Below are positions 9,876 through 18,323 of a DNA stretch of 64,000 nt, in pieces. Made by a program: the position numbers and the translations under genes. Source of the stretch: CADCUY01 sp964242735 (GTDB lineage Bacteria; Actinomycetota; Actinomycetes; Actinomycetales; Quadrisphaeraceae); the NCBI GenBank assembly GCA_964242735.1, contig CAXTAK010000002.1, positions 1-64,000 of the forward strand, read 5' to 3'. The notes under the pieces were generated by a model that saw nothing but the letters and a program-made list of their open reading frames with translations, had not been told where the DNA came from and made no database searches. The number at the start of each line of letters is the position of its first letter. Position 1 is the first letter of the stretch.

Positions 9876-9892
9876 GGTCGCGCACCGGTCAC
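9872..9892 (-). CDS. candidate bridging mini-ORF between argC and argJ (6 codons)
   Basis: The 13-base gap between the argC stop and argJ start is spanned by a frame encoding VTGARP. Its GTG overlaps the argC TGA (GTGA), and its TGA overlaps the argJ GTG (GTGA). At this length the arrangement could be chance (about one in three for frame). It matters because the other two arg gaps show the same design. Confidence 0.3.
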   Translation of the reverse strand: MTGARP

Positions 9893-10941
9893 GGCGCGGT
9901 CCCGACCAGCGGGAGCCCGGTGGTCTCGGGGAGGCCGCAGGCGAGGTTGAGGCACTGGACGGCGGCGCCCGCGGTGCCCTTGGTGAGGTTGTCGACCGCG
10001 GCGACGACCACCACCCGCCCGACCCGCTCGTCGAGGGCCACCTGGACCGTCACGGTGTTGGCGCCCAGCACGTCCTTGGTGCGCGGCCAGGTGCCCTCGG
10101 GCAGCAGGTGCACGAACGGCTCGTCGGCGTAGGCCGCCTCCCAGGCGGCGCGCACACGGCTCGGGTCCACGCCCGGCACCAGGCGGGCGGTGCTGGTGGA
10201 GAGGATGCCGCGCGCCATCGGCGCGAGGGTCGGGGTGAAGCTGACGCGCACAGGACCACCAGCGGCGGCCGACAGCGACTGCTCGACCTCGGGGGTGTGG
10301 CGGTGCGTGCCGCCGACGCCGTACGCCGACATGGAGCCCATCACCTCCGCACCGGTGAAGGCGGGTCCTGGGCTCCGACCGGCGCCGGAGGTGCCCGTGG
10401 CGGCCACCACCACGACGTCCTCGCCCTGCAGCAGGCCCGCCGCGAAGCCCGGTGCGAGCGCGAGCACGATGCCCGTGGGGTAGCAGCCCGGCACCGCGAC
10501 GCGCCGCGCGCCGACCAGGGCCGCGCGCTGCCGCTCGCCGCCGGCCAGCGGCAGCTCCGGCAGGCCGTAGGGCCAGCTGCCGGCGTGGCCCCCGCCACCG
10601 GCGCCGTAGAACTCCTCCCACGCACCGGCGTCGGTGAGGCGGTGGTCGGCGCCGCAGTCGAGCACCACGACGTCGTCGGGCAGCTGCGCCGCGAGCGCGG
10701 CGGACTGCCCGTGCGGCAGTGCCAGGACGACGGCGTCCACGCCCGCCAGGGTGGCCGCGTCCGTGGCCCCGAGCACCCGATCGGCCAGCGGCAGCAGGTG
10801 CCGGTGGTGCTCGCCGAGGCGGGTGCCGGCGCTGCTGCCCGCGGTGAGGGGGCCGACGGTGACGTCGGGGTGAGCCAGGAGCAGGCGCAGCACCTCGCCG
10901 CCCGCGTACCCCGTGGCACCCGCCACCGCGACCGACACCAT
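9889..10941 (-). CDS. argC: N-acetyl-gamma-glutamyl-phosphate reductase
   Basis: NADPH-dependent reduction of N-acetylglutamyl phosphate to the semialdehyde. First gene of the arg operon. The 350-residue protein has an N-terminal Rossmann loop (AGATGYAGGE) and the active-site cysteine in VPGCYPTG near residue 153. The ATG at 10941 has no Shine-Dalgarno sequence. A promoter ending 8 bases upstream suggests a leaderless mRNA. Divergent from the nhaA fusion gene, with 83 bases between the two start codons. Confidence 0.96.
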   Translation of the reverse strand: MVSVAVAGATGYAGGEVLRLLLAHPDVTVGPLTAGSSAGTRLGEHHRHLLPLADRVLGATDAATLAGVDAVVLALPHGQSAALAAQLPDDVVVLDCGADHRLTDAGAWEEFYGAGGGGHAGSWPYGLPELPLAGGERQRAALVGARRVAVPGCYPTGIVLALAPGFAAGLLQGEDVVVVAATGTSGAGRSPGPAFTGAEVMGSMSAYGVGGTHRHTPEVEQSLSAAAGGPVRVSFTPTLAPMARGILSTSTARLVPGVDPSRVRAAWEAAYADEPFVHLLPEGTWPRTKDVLGANTVTVQVALDERVGRVVVVAAVDNLTKGTAGAAVQCLNLACGLPETTGLPLVGTAP

Positions 10942-10979
10942 GGTGCATGACCATACACATCACCGGTACCCATGCAAAA
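10942..10979 (-). promoter_or_regulatory. argC promoter with overlapping TGCATG/CATGCA palindrome (candidate ARG box)
   Basis: On the minus strand TTTGCA (10973-10978) and TATGGT (10950-10955) are spaced by 17 bases, and the argC ATG follows 8 bases later. The inverted pair TGCATG (10944-10949) and CATGCA (10971-10976) overlaps the -35 box on one side and adjoins the -10 box on the other. This is a suitable place for ArgR repression. The stretch is unusually AT-rich for this DNA. The operator assignment is inferred from position and from TGCAT-type ARG boxes known in actinobacteria. Confidence 0.6.
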
Positions 10980-10980
10980 G

Positions 10981-10986
10981 TAGGGT
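10981..10986 (+). promoter_or_regulatory. TANNNT -10 box (TAGGGT) upstream of nhaA
   Basis: TAGGGT lies 6 bases before a GTG at 10993 on the plus strand, in the spacing seen for leaderless starts. No convincing -35 is visible. The GTG opens an 11-codon frame that runs into the nhaA start. Confidence 0.4.
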
Positions 10987-10992
10987 GCCGCC

Positions 10993-11028
10993 GTGAGGCA
11001 GCGGCACCCGTGGGCGCGGGGACGATGA
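10993..11028 (+). CDS. candidate 11-codon leader ORF coupled to nhaA
   Basis: A GTG-started frame encoding VRQRHPWARGR ends in a TGA that overlaps the nhaA ATG (ATGA at 11025-11028). It would be the first codon set of a leaderless transcript if TAGGGT at 10981 is the -10 box. It is arginine-rich (4 of 11) and lies opposite the argC promoter. A coupling or attenuation role is possible but unproven. Confidence 0.3.
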   Translation: MRQRHPWARGR

Positions 11029-13661
11029 GTCTCGTCGACGGGCGGTCCACCACGGCCGGCGCCCGGGTGCTGGCCCGGGTGGAGCCGCTGGCCCGGAGGC
11101 TGCTCACCGAGGTCGGGGGCGCGGGTCTGCTGCTGGCGGCGACGGTGGCCGCCCTGGTGTGGGCGAACTCCCCGTGGGGTGGGAGCTACGACGCGATCTG
11201 GCACACCGAGGTCGCCGTCCGCGCGGGGGGCGCGGAGCTGGCCCTGGACCTGCAGCACTGGGTCAACGACGGGTTGATGGCGTTCTTCTTCTTCGTCGTG
11301 GGCCTGGAGGTCAAGCGGGAGCTGGTGCTCGGTGAGCTCGCCGACCGGCGCCGGGCCGCCGTCCCGGCGCTCGCGGCGCTGGCCGGGCTGCTGGTGCCCG
11401 CGCTGGTGTACGCGGCCTTCACCCTCGGCAGCGGGGCGGTGGGGGCGTGGGGGGTGGTGATCTCCACCGACACGGCGTTCCTGCTCGGCGTCCTGGCGCT
11501 GCTGGGCCCGGCGTGCCCGGCGCAGCTGCGGGTGTTCCTCATGGCACTGGCGATCGGGGACGACGTCGGGGCCCTGGTGGTGATCGCGCTGTTCTACACC
11601 GAGGACCTGGCCCTGGGGCCCCTGGCCGTGGCCGTCGCCGGGGTGGGGGTGATGTTCGCGCTGCGCTGGCTGCGGGTGTGGCGGGGCCCGGCGTACCTGG
11701 TGGTCGCGGTGGTGGCGTGGGTGGCGCTGTACCTGTCGGGGGTCCACCCGACGCTGCTGGGGGTGACCATCGCGCTGGTCACCCCCGCGTACGCGCCGCG
11801 GCGCGAGGAGGTGGACGACGCCGCTCGGCGGGCGCGGGCGTACCTGCAGTCCCCCAACCCCGAGTACGCCGTCGCCGCGCAGCTGTCCATCGCCCGCTCC
11901 GTGCCCCCCGGTGAGCGGCTGCAGCAGCTGTGGCGGCCGTGGACGGGCGCGGTCTTCGTGCCGCTGTTCGCCCTGGCCAACGCCGGGGTGCCCCTGACCG
12001 GGGAGACCCTGCGCGCTGCGGCGACCTCCCCGGTCACCCTCGGGGTCGTCGCCGGCCTCGTGGTGGGCAAGCTGGTGGGCATCGTCGCGGGCACCGGCCT
12101 CGCCGTGAGGCTCCGCCTGGGGGACCTCGCTCCCGGTCTGGGCGGGCTGCACATCGCCGGTGGGGCGGCGCTGTCGGGCCTGGGGTTCACGATCTCCCTG
12201 TTCATCGTCGACCTCGCCTTCGACGACTCCGCGAGCGAGCAGGCCCTCGCCGACCAGGCCCGCGTCGGGATCCTCGCCGCGTCCGTGCTGGCCGCCCTGC
12301 TGGGCGTGGGCCTGCTGCGCCTCGCCGCCCGCCGCGGGCCCACCGGCGCGGAGCAGGCGCTGCTGGACCCCCCCGTGGACCCCGAGCGCGACCACGTGCG
12401 CGGCCCGGTCGACGCCCCGCTGACCCTGGTGGAGTACGGGGACTTCGAGTGCCCGTTCTGCGGGCGGGCCACCGGGTCGATCGAGGAGCTGCAGGAGCGG
12501 TTCGGGGACCGGTTGCGCTACGTCTTCCGCCACGCCCCCCTGACCGACGCGCACGTGCACGCGCAGCTGGCCGCCGAGGCCGCCGAGGCCGCCGCCGCGC
12601 AGGGCCGGTTCTGGGAGATGCACGACCGGCTCTTCGCCCACCAGGGCCAGCTGGGATCCGCCGACCTCCTCGGGCACGCCGCCGCGGTGGGCCTGGACGT
12701 GGCCCGCTTCGCCCGCGACCTCGGCGCCGGCCGCCACGCCCGCCGGGTCGCGCACGACGTGGAGTCCGCCGGCGCCAGCGGGGTCACCGGCACCCCCACC
12801 TTCTACGTCGGCGGGCGCCGCCACACCGGGCCCACCGACGCCGACACCCTGGCCACCGCACTGCTCACCGACGCCGGTGAGGACGCCGGCGGGGACGTCG
12901 CCCAGGAACCGCCGCCGGCCTCCGCCCTGGTGCCCGCGCTGCCGCTGCTCGGTCAGCGGCGTGACGCCGGGCACCGCGCGCCAGCGCCCCTGCCCGAGGA
13001 CCTGCCGGAGACCCCCGACCGCGGCGGTGACCTCCCGAGGCTGAGCGACGCCCAGGTCGCCGTCCTGGAGCGGTACGGGACCCGCCGGCGCACCACCCGC
13101 GGGGACGTCCTGTACCGGCCCGGGGACGCCGGGTACGACTTCCACGCCATCATCTCCGGTGCCGTCGCGATCATCGGGTACCCGCGGGGCCCCGACCAGC
13201 CGGTGGTCGGGGTGCACGGCGAACGGCGCTTCCTCGGGACCCTGGACGTGTTCAGCGGGCGCGGTGTCGTGCGGACCGCACAGGTCATCCGACCCGGGGA
13301 GGTGCTCACCGTGCCTGTCGAGGCGCTCCGCACCGCCCTGGCGGCCGACGCCGAGCTGCGAGAGGTCGTGCAGCGCGCCTTCCTCGTGCGCCACGCGCTC
13401 AGCTTCGAGCTGTCCGCGGACCTGCGCGTCCTCGGCCGGCCCGGCTCCCCCGAGACCGACCGGGTGCGGGACTACGCGGCCACCCACCAGCTCACCGCCG
13501 ACGTCGTCGACCTCGACGCCGGTGACGGGGGCAGGCTCCTGGCCGAGCTCGGCGCCTCCGAGGCCGACCTGCCCGTCGTGGTCACCCGCGCGGGCCGCGT
13601 GCTGCACCACCCCGACACCGGCGAGCTGGACGCCGCGCTGCGGGCGCCCGGGCAGCGCTGA
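11025..13661 (+). CDS. nhaA: NhaA Na+/H+ antiporter fused to DsbA-like, cNMP-binding and thioredoxin-like domains
   Basis: 878-residue membrane protein in four parts. Residues 1 to about 440 are an NhaA antiporter with multiple membrane helices; the paired ion-binding aspartates lie in AIGDDVGALVVIALFY near residues 179-180. Residues about 450-640 are a DsbA/thioredoxin_4 domain with active-site CPFC (476-479) and cis-proline segment GVTGTPTFYVGG. Residues about 672-797 are a Crp-type cyclic-nucleotide-binding domain (RGDVLYRPGDAGYDFHAI). Residues about 800-872 resemble the cysteine-free thioredoxin-fold linker that, in actinobacterial cNMP-domain thioredoxin reductases, precedes the FAD module. 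The FAD module is absent. NhaA-DsbA fusions are known; the added half-reductase is unusual. ATG at 11025 is preferred over upstream starts. Confidence 0.9.
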   Translation: MSLVDGRSTTAGARVLARVEPLARRLLTEVGGAGLLLAATVAALVWANSPWGGSYDAIWHTEVAVRAGGAELALDLQHWVNDGLMAFFFFVVGLEVKRELVLGELADRRRAAVPALAALAGLLVPALVYAAFTLGSGAVGAWGVVISTDTAFLLGVLALLGPACPAQLRVFLMALAIGDDVGALVVIALFYTEDLALGPLAVAVAGVGVMFALRWLRVWRGPAYLVVAVVAWVALYLSGVHPTLLGVTIALVTPAYAPRREEVDDAARRARAYLQSPNPEYAVAAQLSIARSVPPGERLQQLWRPWTGAVFVPLFALANAGVPLTGETLRAAATSPVTLGVVAGLVVGKLVGIVAGTGLAVRLRLGDLAPGLGGLHIAGGAALSGLGFTISLFIVDLAFDDSASEQALADQARVGILAASVLAALLGVGLLRLAARRGPTGAEQALLDPPVDPERDHVRGPVDAPLTLVEYGDFECPFCGRATGSIEELQERFGDRLRYVFRHAPLTDAHVHAQLAAEAAEAAAAQGRFWEMHDRLFAHQGQLGSADLLGHAAAVGLDVARFARDLGAGRHARRVAHDVESAGASGVTGTPTFYVGGRRHTGPTDADTLATALLTDAGEDAGGDVAQEPPPASALVPALPLLGQRRDAGHRAPAPLPEDLPETPDRGGDLPRLSDAQVAVLERYGTRRRTTRGDVLYRPGDAGYDFHAIISGAVAIIGYPRGPDQPVVGVHGERRFLGTLDVFSGRGVVRTAQVIRPGEVLTVPVEALRTALAADAELREVVQRAFLVRHALSFELSADLRVLGRPGSPETDRVRDYAATHQLTADVVDLDAGDGGRLLAELGASEADLPVVVTRAGRVLHHPDTGELDAALRAPGQR

Positions 13662-13689
13662 GCCGCGACCCGCGTCGGTGACCTCGACG

Positions 13690-14522
13690 AGGTCGGGGGA
13701 ACCCAGCCCCTCGAGGGGGACCAGGTCTTCGACCGTCCCGGTCCACCCCACGCTCAGCGCCTCCAGGCGCAGGGCACCGCCCCGGCCGGCGACGCCGCCC
13801 ACGGGGTCCGCGAGCGCCAGGGGCTGGGAGGTGACGGCCGGGTCGTCACCGGTGGCCCCGCCGCCGACGGGCACGACGGTGGCGCCCCACGGCAGCGACA
13901 GGCTCCACGCGGTGGTGTCGTACACCGTCGGCACCCGGTCGGAGGTGTCCTGGCCCGCCGCGAGCAGCGCGATCGCCAGCCCGCTCAGCGGCTGGTGCAC
14001 GTCGACCGCGGGCGGGGTCGGCCGCGTCGAGGGCGACCCGACCCAGCGGCAGCTCCGCGGTGGAGGTGACGGCGCCGCGGAAGGCCGCGTACTGCGCGGT
14101 GGACACCGGCGGCCAGTCGTCCCACGCGGAGGGGACGTCGCGGGCGGATGGCCGGGTCCCGGGGGTGGTGCTGGTGATGGAGTCCCGGTCGAGGTCCCGG
14201 CCGAGCGCCGGGGCCCGGGTGCCGGCGACGCGCCCGTCGGGGCTGGTGGTCGGGGTGGAGCACAGGCGGTGCCCGGCGAGCAGCTCGTCGGTGGCGGCGC
14301 CAGCGTCGTCGCCGTGGTGGGGGCGATCGCCTGCGCCGGTGGGGCGACGAGGACGGAGGCGAGCGCCACGGCACCGAGCGCGGCTGTGGCGACGACGCGC
14401 GGAAGGACCGCGGTGGGGCTCCCTCTGCCGGCGCCGCCGGGAGTGGGCGCGGGAGTCCGATCCGACCAGGTCCGACCCGGCTCGGGCCGGGGAACGACGC
14501 AGAGTCGACACGCAGGACGCAC
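13690..14522 (-). pseudogene. decayed secreted M14-type zinc carboxypeptidase
   Basis: Three coding-like pieces in alternating frames. The first (from GTG 14522) is a signal peptide ending in APPAQA. The second, in another frame (about 14320-14020), contains SPDGRVAGTRAPALGRDLDRD, which matches the NPDG...DLNRD region of M14 peptidases. The third, back in the first frame (about 14010-13700), contains DVHQPLSGLAIALL and YDTTAWSLSLPWG, like the C-terminal part of large M14 proteins. The zinc-binding HxxE region is missing, there are two frameshifts, and no proper stop is found before nhaA. All pieces keep high third-position GC, so decay is recent or partly a sequencing artefact. Family assignment is moderate. 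Confidence 0.5.
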
Positions 14523-14582
14523 CGGGCACCGCCGTCGAGGTGACGGGCCGAGGGGCGGCGCCGGTTCGGGGGCGGTGCACCG

Positions 14583-17162
14583 TCAGCTCCGCAGCACCGC
14601 ACCCACCGACGCAGCCCCCGCGAGCGACGCTCCGCGCACCGCCGCGGTCTCCGCCGCGGTCAGCGTGCGGTCGGGTGCCCGCAACCGCAGCGCGAAGGCC
14701 AGCGACCGGCGCCCGGCCGGCACCTGCGCGCCGGTGTACACGTCGAACAGCCGCACGTCCTCGACCACCCCGCCCAGCCCTGCGGCGTCCACGCCCGCGA
14801 GGACTGCGCGGCGCACGTCCTCGGCCGGGACGTCGGCATCGACGACGAGCGCCAGGTCCTCCTTCGCGAGCGGGTACGTCGAGACCGGCTCGGAGCGCAC
14901 CGCCCCGGGCGCCGCGGCGACCACGGCGTCGAGGTCGAGCTCGAACGCCACGGTGCGGGCCGGGAGGCCCAGGGCGGTCAGTGCGCCGGGACTGAGCTCC
15001 CCCGCGTGCCCCGCGGGAGTCCCGTCGGGCAGGCGCAGCACGGCGCACCGGCCCGGGTGCCAGGGTGCGTGCACGTCGGCGCCCGCGGTGAGCTCCGCGC
15101 CCACCACCGCGGCGGCGTCCTGCGCCGCGGCGACCGCGTCGCTCCACGCCGCGGGCCGCCCGTCCCCCCACCAGCCCGCCGGCTCGGCGCGGCCGGTCAT
15201 CACCCCCGCGAGCCTCACGGGCTGCGCGGGCAGGGCCTGCTCGAGCGCCGCGAGCTGCTCCGCGGACGGCGGGCGGTCGACGGGGAGCACCGGGGCCGGC
15301 GGCGCACCCGGGACGGGGCGTGTCACCCGCCCCACCTCGAACAGCGCGACGTCGGTGGCGCCCCGGGCGACGTTGCGCCGCACGGCGTCCACGAGTGTCG
15401 ACAGCAGTGACGTGCGCAGCAGCGGCTGCTCCTCCGACAGCGGGTTCGCCACCCGCAGCGACACCCGGCGGGCGTCGTCGGCGGGCAGGCCCAGCTCGTC
15501 GGAGCGCTCCGGGCCCACGAAGGGGTAGCTCAGCACCTCCACCCACCCCGACGCCGCGAGCGAGCGCGCGACGGCGCGGCGTGCCCGCTGCTCGGCGGTC
15601 AGCCCCGCACCCACGGGGGCCAGCGGCAGCACCGAGGGGATGTGCTCGTACCCGTGCAGGCGCGCGACCTCCTCCACGAGGTCGACCGGCTGGGTGAGGT
15701 CGGGGCGCCAGGGCGGCGGCAGCACGCCGAGGTCGCCGACGCCAGCACCTCCGCCGGCGCCGTGCCCGGCCGCACCGGTGACCGTGCAGCCCACCTGCTC
15801 CAGCAGCTCCACGACCGTCGCGGCCGGCACCTCGACCCCGACGACGTCGGTCACGAGCGAGGCCGGGAGGACGATCCGCGCGACCTCCCGCGCGTGCTGG
15901 CCGTGCCCGACGTCCCCCGCGCCGGGCTCGGCCACCCCGCCGCCGTGCTCGACGAGCAGGCGCACCGCCAGCTCCGCGGCGGCGGGGGCCAGGTCCGGGT
16001 CGACGCCGCGCTCGAAGCGGCGGCTCGCCTCGGACGGCAACCGGTGGCGCCGGGCGCTGCGGGCCACCGAGACGGGGTCGAAGCGCGCCGACTCGATGAC
16101 CACGTCGGTCGTGCTCGCGCCCACCTCGGTCGCCGCACCGCCCATCACCCCGGCGACGCCGATGGCGCGCGCCCCGCCGGAGTCGGTGATCAGCAGGTCC
16201 TCGGGGTGCAGCGCCCGGACCGCACCGTCCAGGGTGGTCAGCTCCTCGCCCGGTGCTGCCCGGCGGACGACGATGCCGCCGTCCAGTGCGGCGGCGTCGT
16301 AGGCGTGCAGCGGCTGCCCCGTCGCGAGCATCACGTGGTTGGTGACGTCGACGGCCAGGGAGATCGGTCTCATCCCCGCCTGCTGCAGCCGGCGGCGCAG
16401 CCAGAACGGCGACGGCGCGGCGGCGTCGATGCCGCGCACCACCCGGGTGGTGAACCGGGTGCACCCCGGGCCCATCGCCGGGGGGGAGTCGCGGGTGAGT
16501 TCGACCGGCCACCCGCCACCGCCGGTCGCGGTCGGCACCTCGACGTCGGCGGGGTCGCGGAAGGCCGTGGCGACGTCGAGCCGCGCCCCGTGGGCGTACT
16601 CCCTGCCCAGACCGCGCACGCTGAGGCAGTACCCCCGGTCGGGGGTGACGTTGACCTCGACGACCTCCTCGTCCAGGCCCAGCAGTGCCGCGGCGTCCTG
16701 CCCGGGGACCAGGTCGGCGGCTCCTGCCCCCAGGAGGTCCTGCAGCACGATGATCCCCTCGTGCTCGTCGCCGAGCCCGACCTCCCGGGCGGAGGCGACC
16801 ATGCCGTCGGAGACGTGCCCGTACGTCTTCCGCGCCGCGATGGGGAAGGGACCGGGCAGCACGGCGCCGGGCAGGGCGACGACCACGAGGGCGCCCGCGA
16901 CGATGTTGGAGGCGCCGCAGACGATGCCGCGCGGCTGGGCCTCCCCGACCTCCACGCTGCACCACCGGATGGTCTTCCCGTTCTTCTGCGGCTCCGCCTC
17001 CGCGGACAGCACGCGACCCACCACGAGCGGTCCGGTGACGTCGCCGCCGTGGAGGCCCTCCTCCTCCAGCCCGACCCGCACCAGGGTCGCCGCCACGTCG
17101 TCACCCGTGGCGCCGGGTGCGACGTCGACGACCTCGCGCAGCCACGACAGCGGCACCCGCAT
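14583..17162 (-). CDS. pheT: phenylalanyl-tRNA synthetase beta subunit
   Basis: Large subunit of the alpha2beta2 PheRS. The 859-residue protein begins MRVPLSWLREVV, then has an EMAP-type tRNA-binding domain (about 40-150), the B3/B4 editing domain (about 210-380), B5 (about 400-475), a synthetase-like core, and a C-terminal ferredoxin-fold anticodon-binding domain (about 765-859). The ATG at 17162 shares one base with the pheS stop (TGATG). The stop lies just before the degraded M14 remnant, which is on the same strand. Confidence 0.97.
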   Translation of the reverse strand: MRVPLSWLREVVDVAPGATGDDVAATLVRVGLEEEGLHGGDVTGPLVVGRVLSAEAEPQKNGKTIRWCSVEVGEAQPRGIVCGASNIVAGALVVVALPGAVLPGPFPIAARKTYGHVSDGMVASAREVGLGDEHEGIIVLQDLLGAGAADLVPGQDAAALLGLDEEVVEVNVTPDRGYCLSVRGLGREYAHGARLDVATAFRDPADVEVPTATGGGGWPVELTRDSPPAMGPGCTRFTTRVVRGIDAAAPSPFWLRRRLQQAGMRPISLAVDVTNHVMLATGQPLHAYDAAALDGGIVVRRAAPGEELTTLDGAVRALHPEDLLITDSGGARAIGVAGVMGGAATEVGASTTDVVIESARFDPVSVARSARRHRLPSEASRRFERGVDPDLAPAAAELAVRLLVEHGGGVAEPGAGDVGHGQHAREVARIVLPASLVTDVVGVEVPAATVVELLEQVGCTVTGAAGHGAGGGAGVGDLGVLPPPWRPDLTQPVDLVEEVARLHGYEHIPSVLPLAPVGAGLTAEQRARRAVARSLAASGWVEVLSYPFVGPERSDELGLPADDARRVSLRVANPLSEEQPLLRTSLLSTLVDAVRRNVARGATDVALFEVGRVTRPVPGAPPAPVLPVDRPPSAEQLAALEQALPAQPVRLAGVMTGRAEPAGWWGDGRPAAWSDAVAAAQDAAAVVGAELTAGADVHAPWHPGRCAVLRLPDGTPAGHAGELSPGALTALGLPARTVAFELDLDAVVAAAPGAVRSEPVSTYPLAKEDLALVVDADVPAEDVRRAVLAGVDAAGLGGVVEDVRLFDVYTGAQVPAGRRSLAFALRLRAPDRTLTAAETAAVRGASLAGAASVGAVLRS

Positions 17163-18223
17163 CAGGCCACCCGCCCGAGCCGTCGGCTGAAGCGGACGTC
17201 GCCCTCGACCATGTCGCGCATGTCGGAGACCCCGTCGCGGATCTGCAGGGTGCGCTCGATGCCCCACCCGAAGGCGAAGCCGCGGTAGCGGTCCGGATCG
17301 ACCCCGACGGCGCGCAGCACGTTCGGGTTGACCATCCCGCAGCCCCCGACCTCGAGCCACCCGCTGCCGGAGCCGTCGGGGCGCTCGAACCACACGTCGA
17401 GCTCGGCGCTGGGCTCGGTGAAGGGGAAGAACGACGGGCGCAGCCGGGTGCGGGTGCCCGCGCCGAGCAGGGCGGTGCCCAGGTGGTCGAGCACCCCGCG
17501 CAGGTGCGCCATGGTCAGGTGGGTGTCGATGGCGAGACCCTCCACCTGGTGGAACACCGGGGTGTGGGTGGCGTCGAGCTCGTCGGAGCGGAACACCCGC
17601 CCCGGGCACGCGACGTACAGCGGCACCCCGTGCTCGAGGAGCGCGCGCGCCTGCACCGGGGAGGTGTGGGTGCGCAGCACCAGGCCCGCCTCGGGGGGAT
17701 CGACGAAGAAGGTGTCCTGCATCTGGCGGGCCGGGTGGTCGCGGCCGAAGTTCAGGGCGTCGAAGTTGAACCACTCCGCCTCGACCTCCGGGCCCTCGGC
17801 GATGGTCCAGCCCATGGCGGTGAAGACGTCGGCGACCTCCTCCTGCAGCACCGACAGGGGATGACGGGCCCCGACCGGTCGCCGCGGGCCCCCAGCGGTG
17901 ACGAGGGTGACGTCGACGGTCTCCTCCGCGAGCACCCGGGCGTCGCGCTCGGCCTCCAGCGCGGTGGTGCGGGACTCCAGCGCCGCGCGGACGGTGCCGC
18001 GGGCGGCGCCGAGCCGGGCCCCGACCTCCGCGCGGCGGGCCGGCTCGACGCGCCCCACCTCCCGGTTGGCCAGGGACAGCGGGCTGCGGTCACCGGTGTG
18101 CTGGAGCCGGGCGGCGCGCAGTGCGTCGAGGTCGCCGGCCGCCGCGAAGCCGGCGAGCGCCGCCTCCACGGCGCGCTGCACACCGTCGGCGTCGAGGGGG
18201 GCGGGGGTGGGCGCGTCGGGCAC
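17162..18223 (-). CDS. pheS: phenylalanyl-tRNA synthetase alpha subunit
   Basis: Catalytic subunit of PheRS. The 353-residue class II synthetase has an N-terminal coiled coil (about 15-90) and motif 2 and 3 segments such as RTHTSPVQ, PGRVFRSDE and GFAFGWGIERT. The GTG at 18223 is chosen because GGGAGGATC sits at ribosome-binding distance and the upstream frame has no homology. About 100 bases separate it from the sensor kinase stop, so it may have its own promoter, though none is obvious. Confidence 0.97.
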   Translation of the reverse strand: MPDAPTPAPLDADGVQRAVEAALAGFAAAGDLDALRAARLQHTGDRSPLSLANREVGRVEPARRAEVGARLGAARGTVRAALESRTTALEAERDARVLAEETVDVTLVTAGGPRRPVGARHPLSVLQEEVADVFTAMGWTIAEGPEVEAEWFNFDALNFGRDHPARQMQDTFFVDPPEAGLVLRTHTSPVQARALLEHGVPLYVACPGRVFRSDELDATHTPVFHQVEGLAIDTHLTMAHLRGVLDHLGTALLGAGTRTRLRPSFFPFTEPSAELDVWFERPDGSGSGWLEVGGCGMVNPNVLRAVGVDPDRYRGFAFGWGIERTLQIRDGVSDMRDMVEGDVRFSRRLGRVA

Positions 18224-18323
18224 GACGCGGATCCTCCCAGACACCACCGTCGGACGGCGCCGGCCGGCGGCGCCGACCCACCGGCACGGACCGGCCAGCA
18301 CCCACCGGCCAGCTCTCGCGACG

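Noticed and set aside
10341..14522. A 1393-codon open frame on the minus strand across nhaA and the M14 remnant
   Set aside because: Most of it is antisense to the well-supported nhaA fusion, with low-complexity His/Gly/Arg/Gln composition typical of shadow frames in high-GC DNA. Only its first part, the M14 remnant, is kept.
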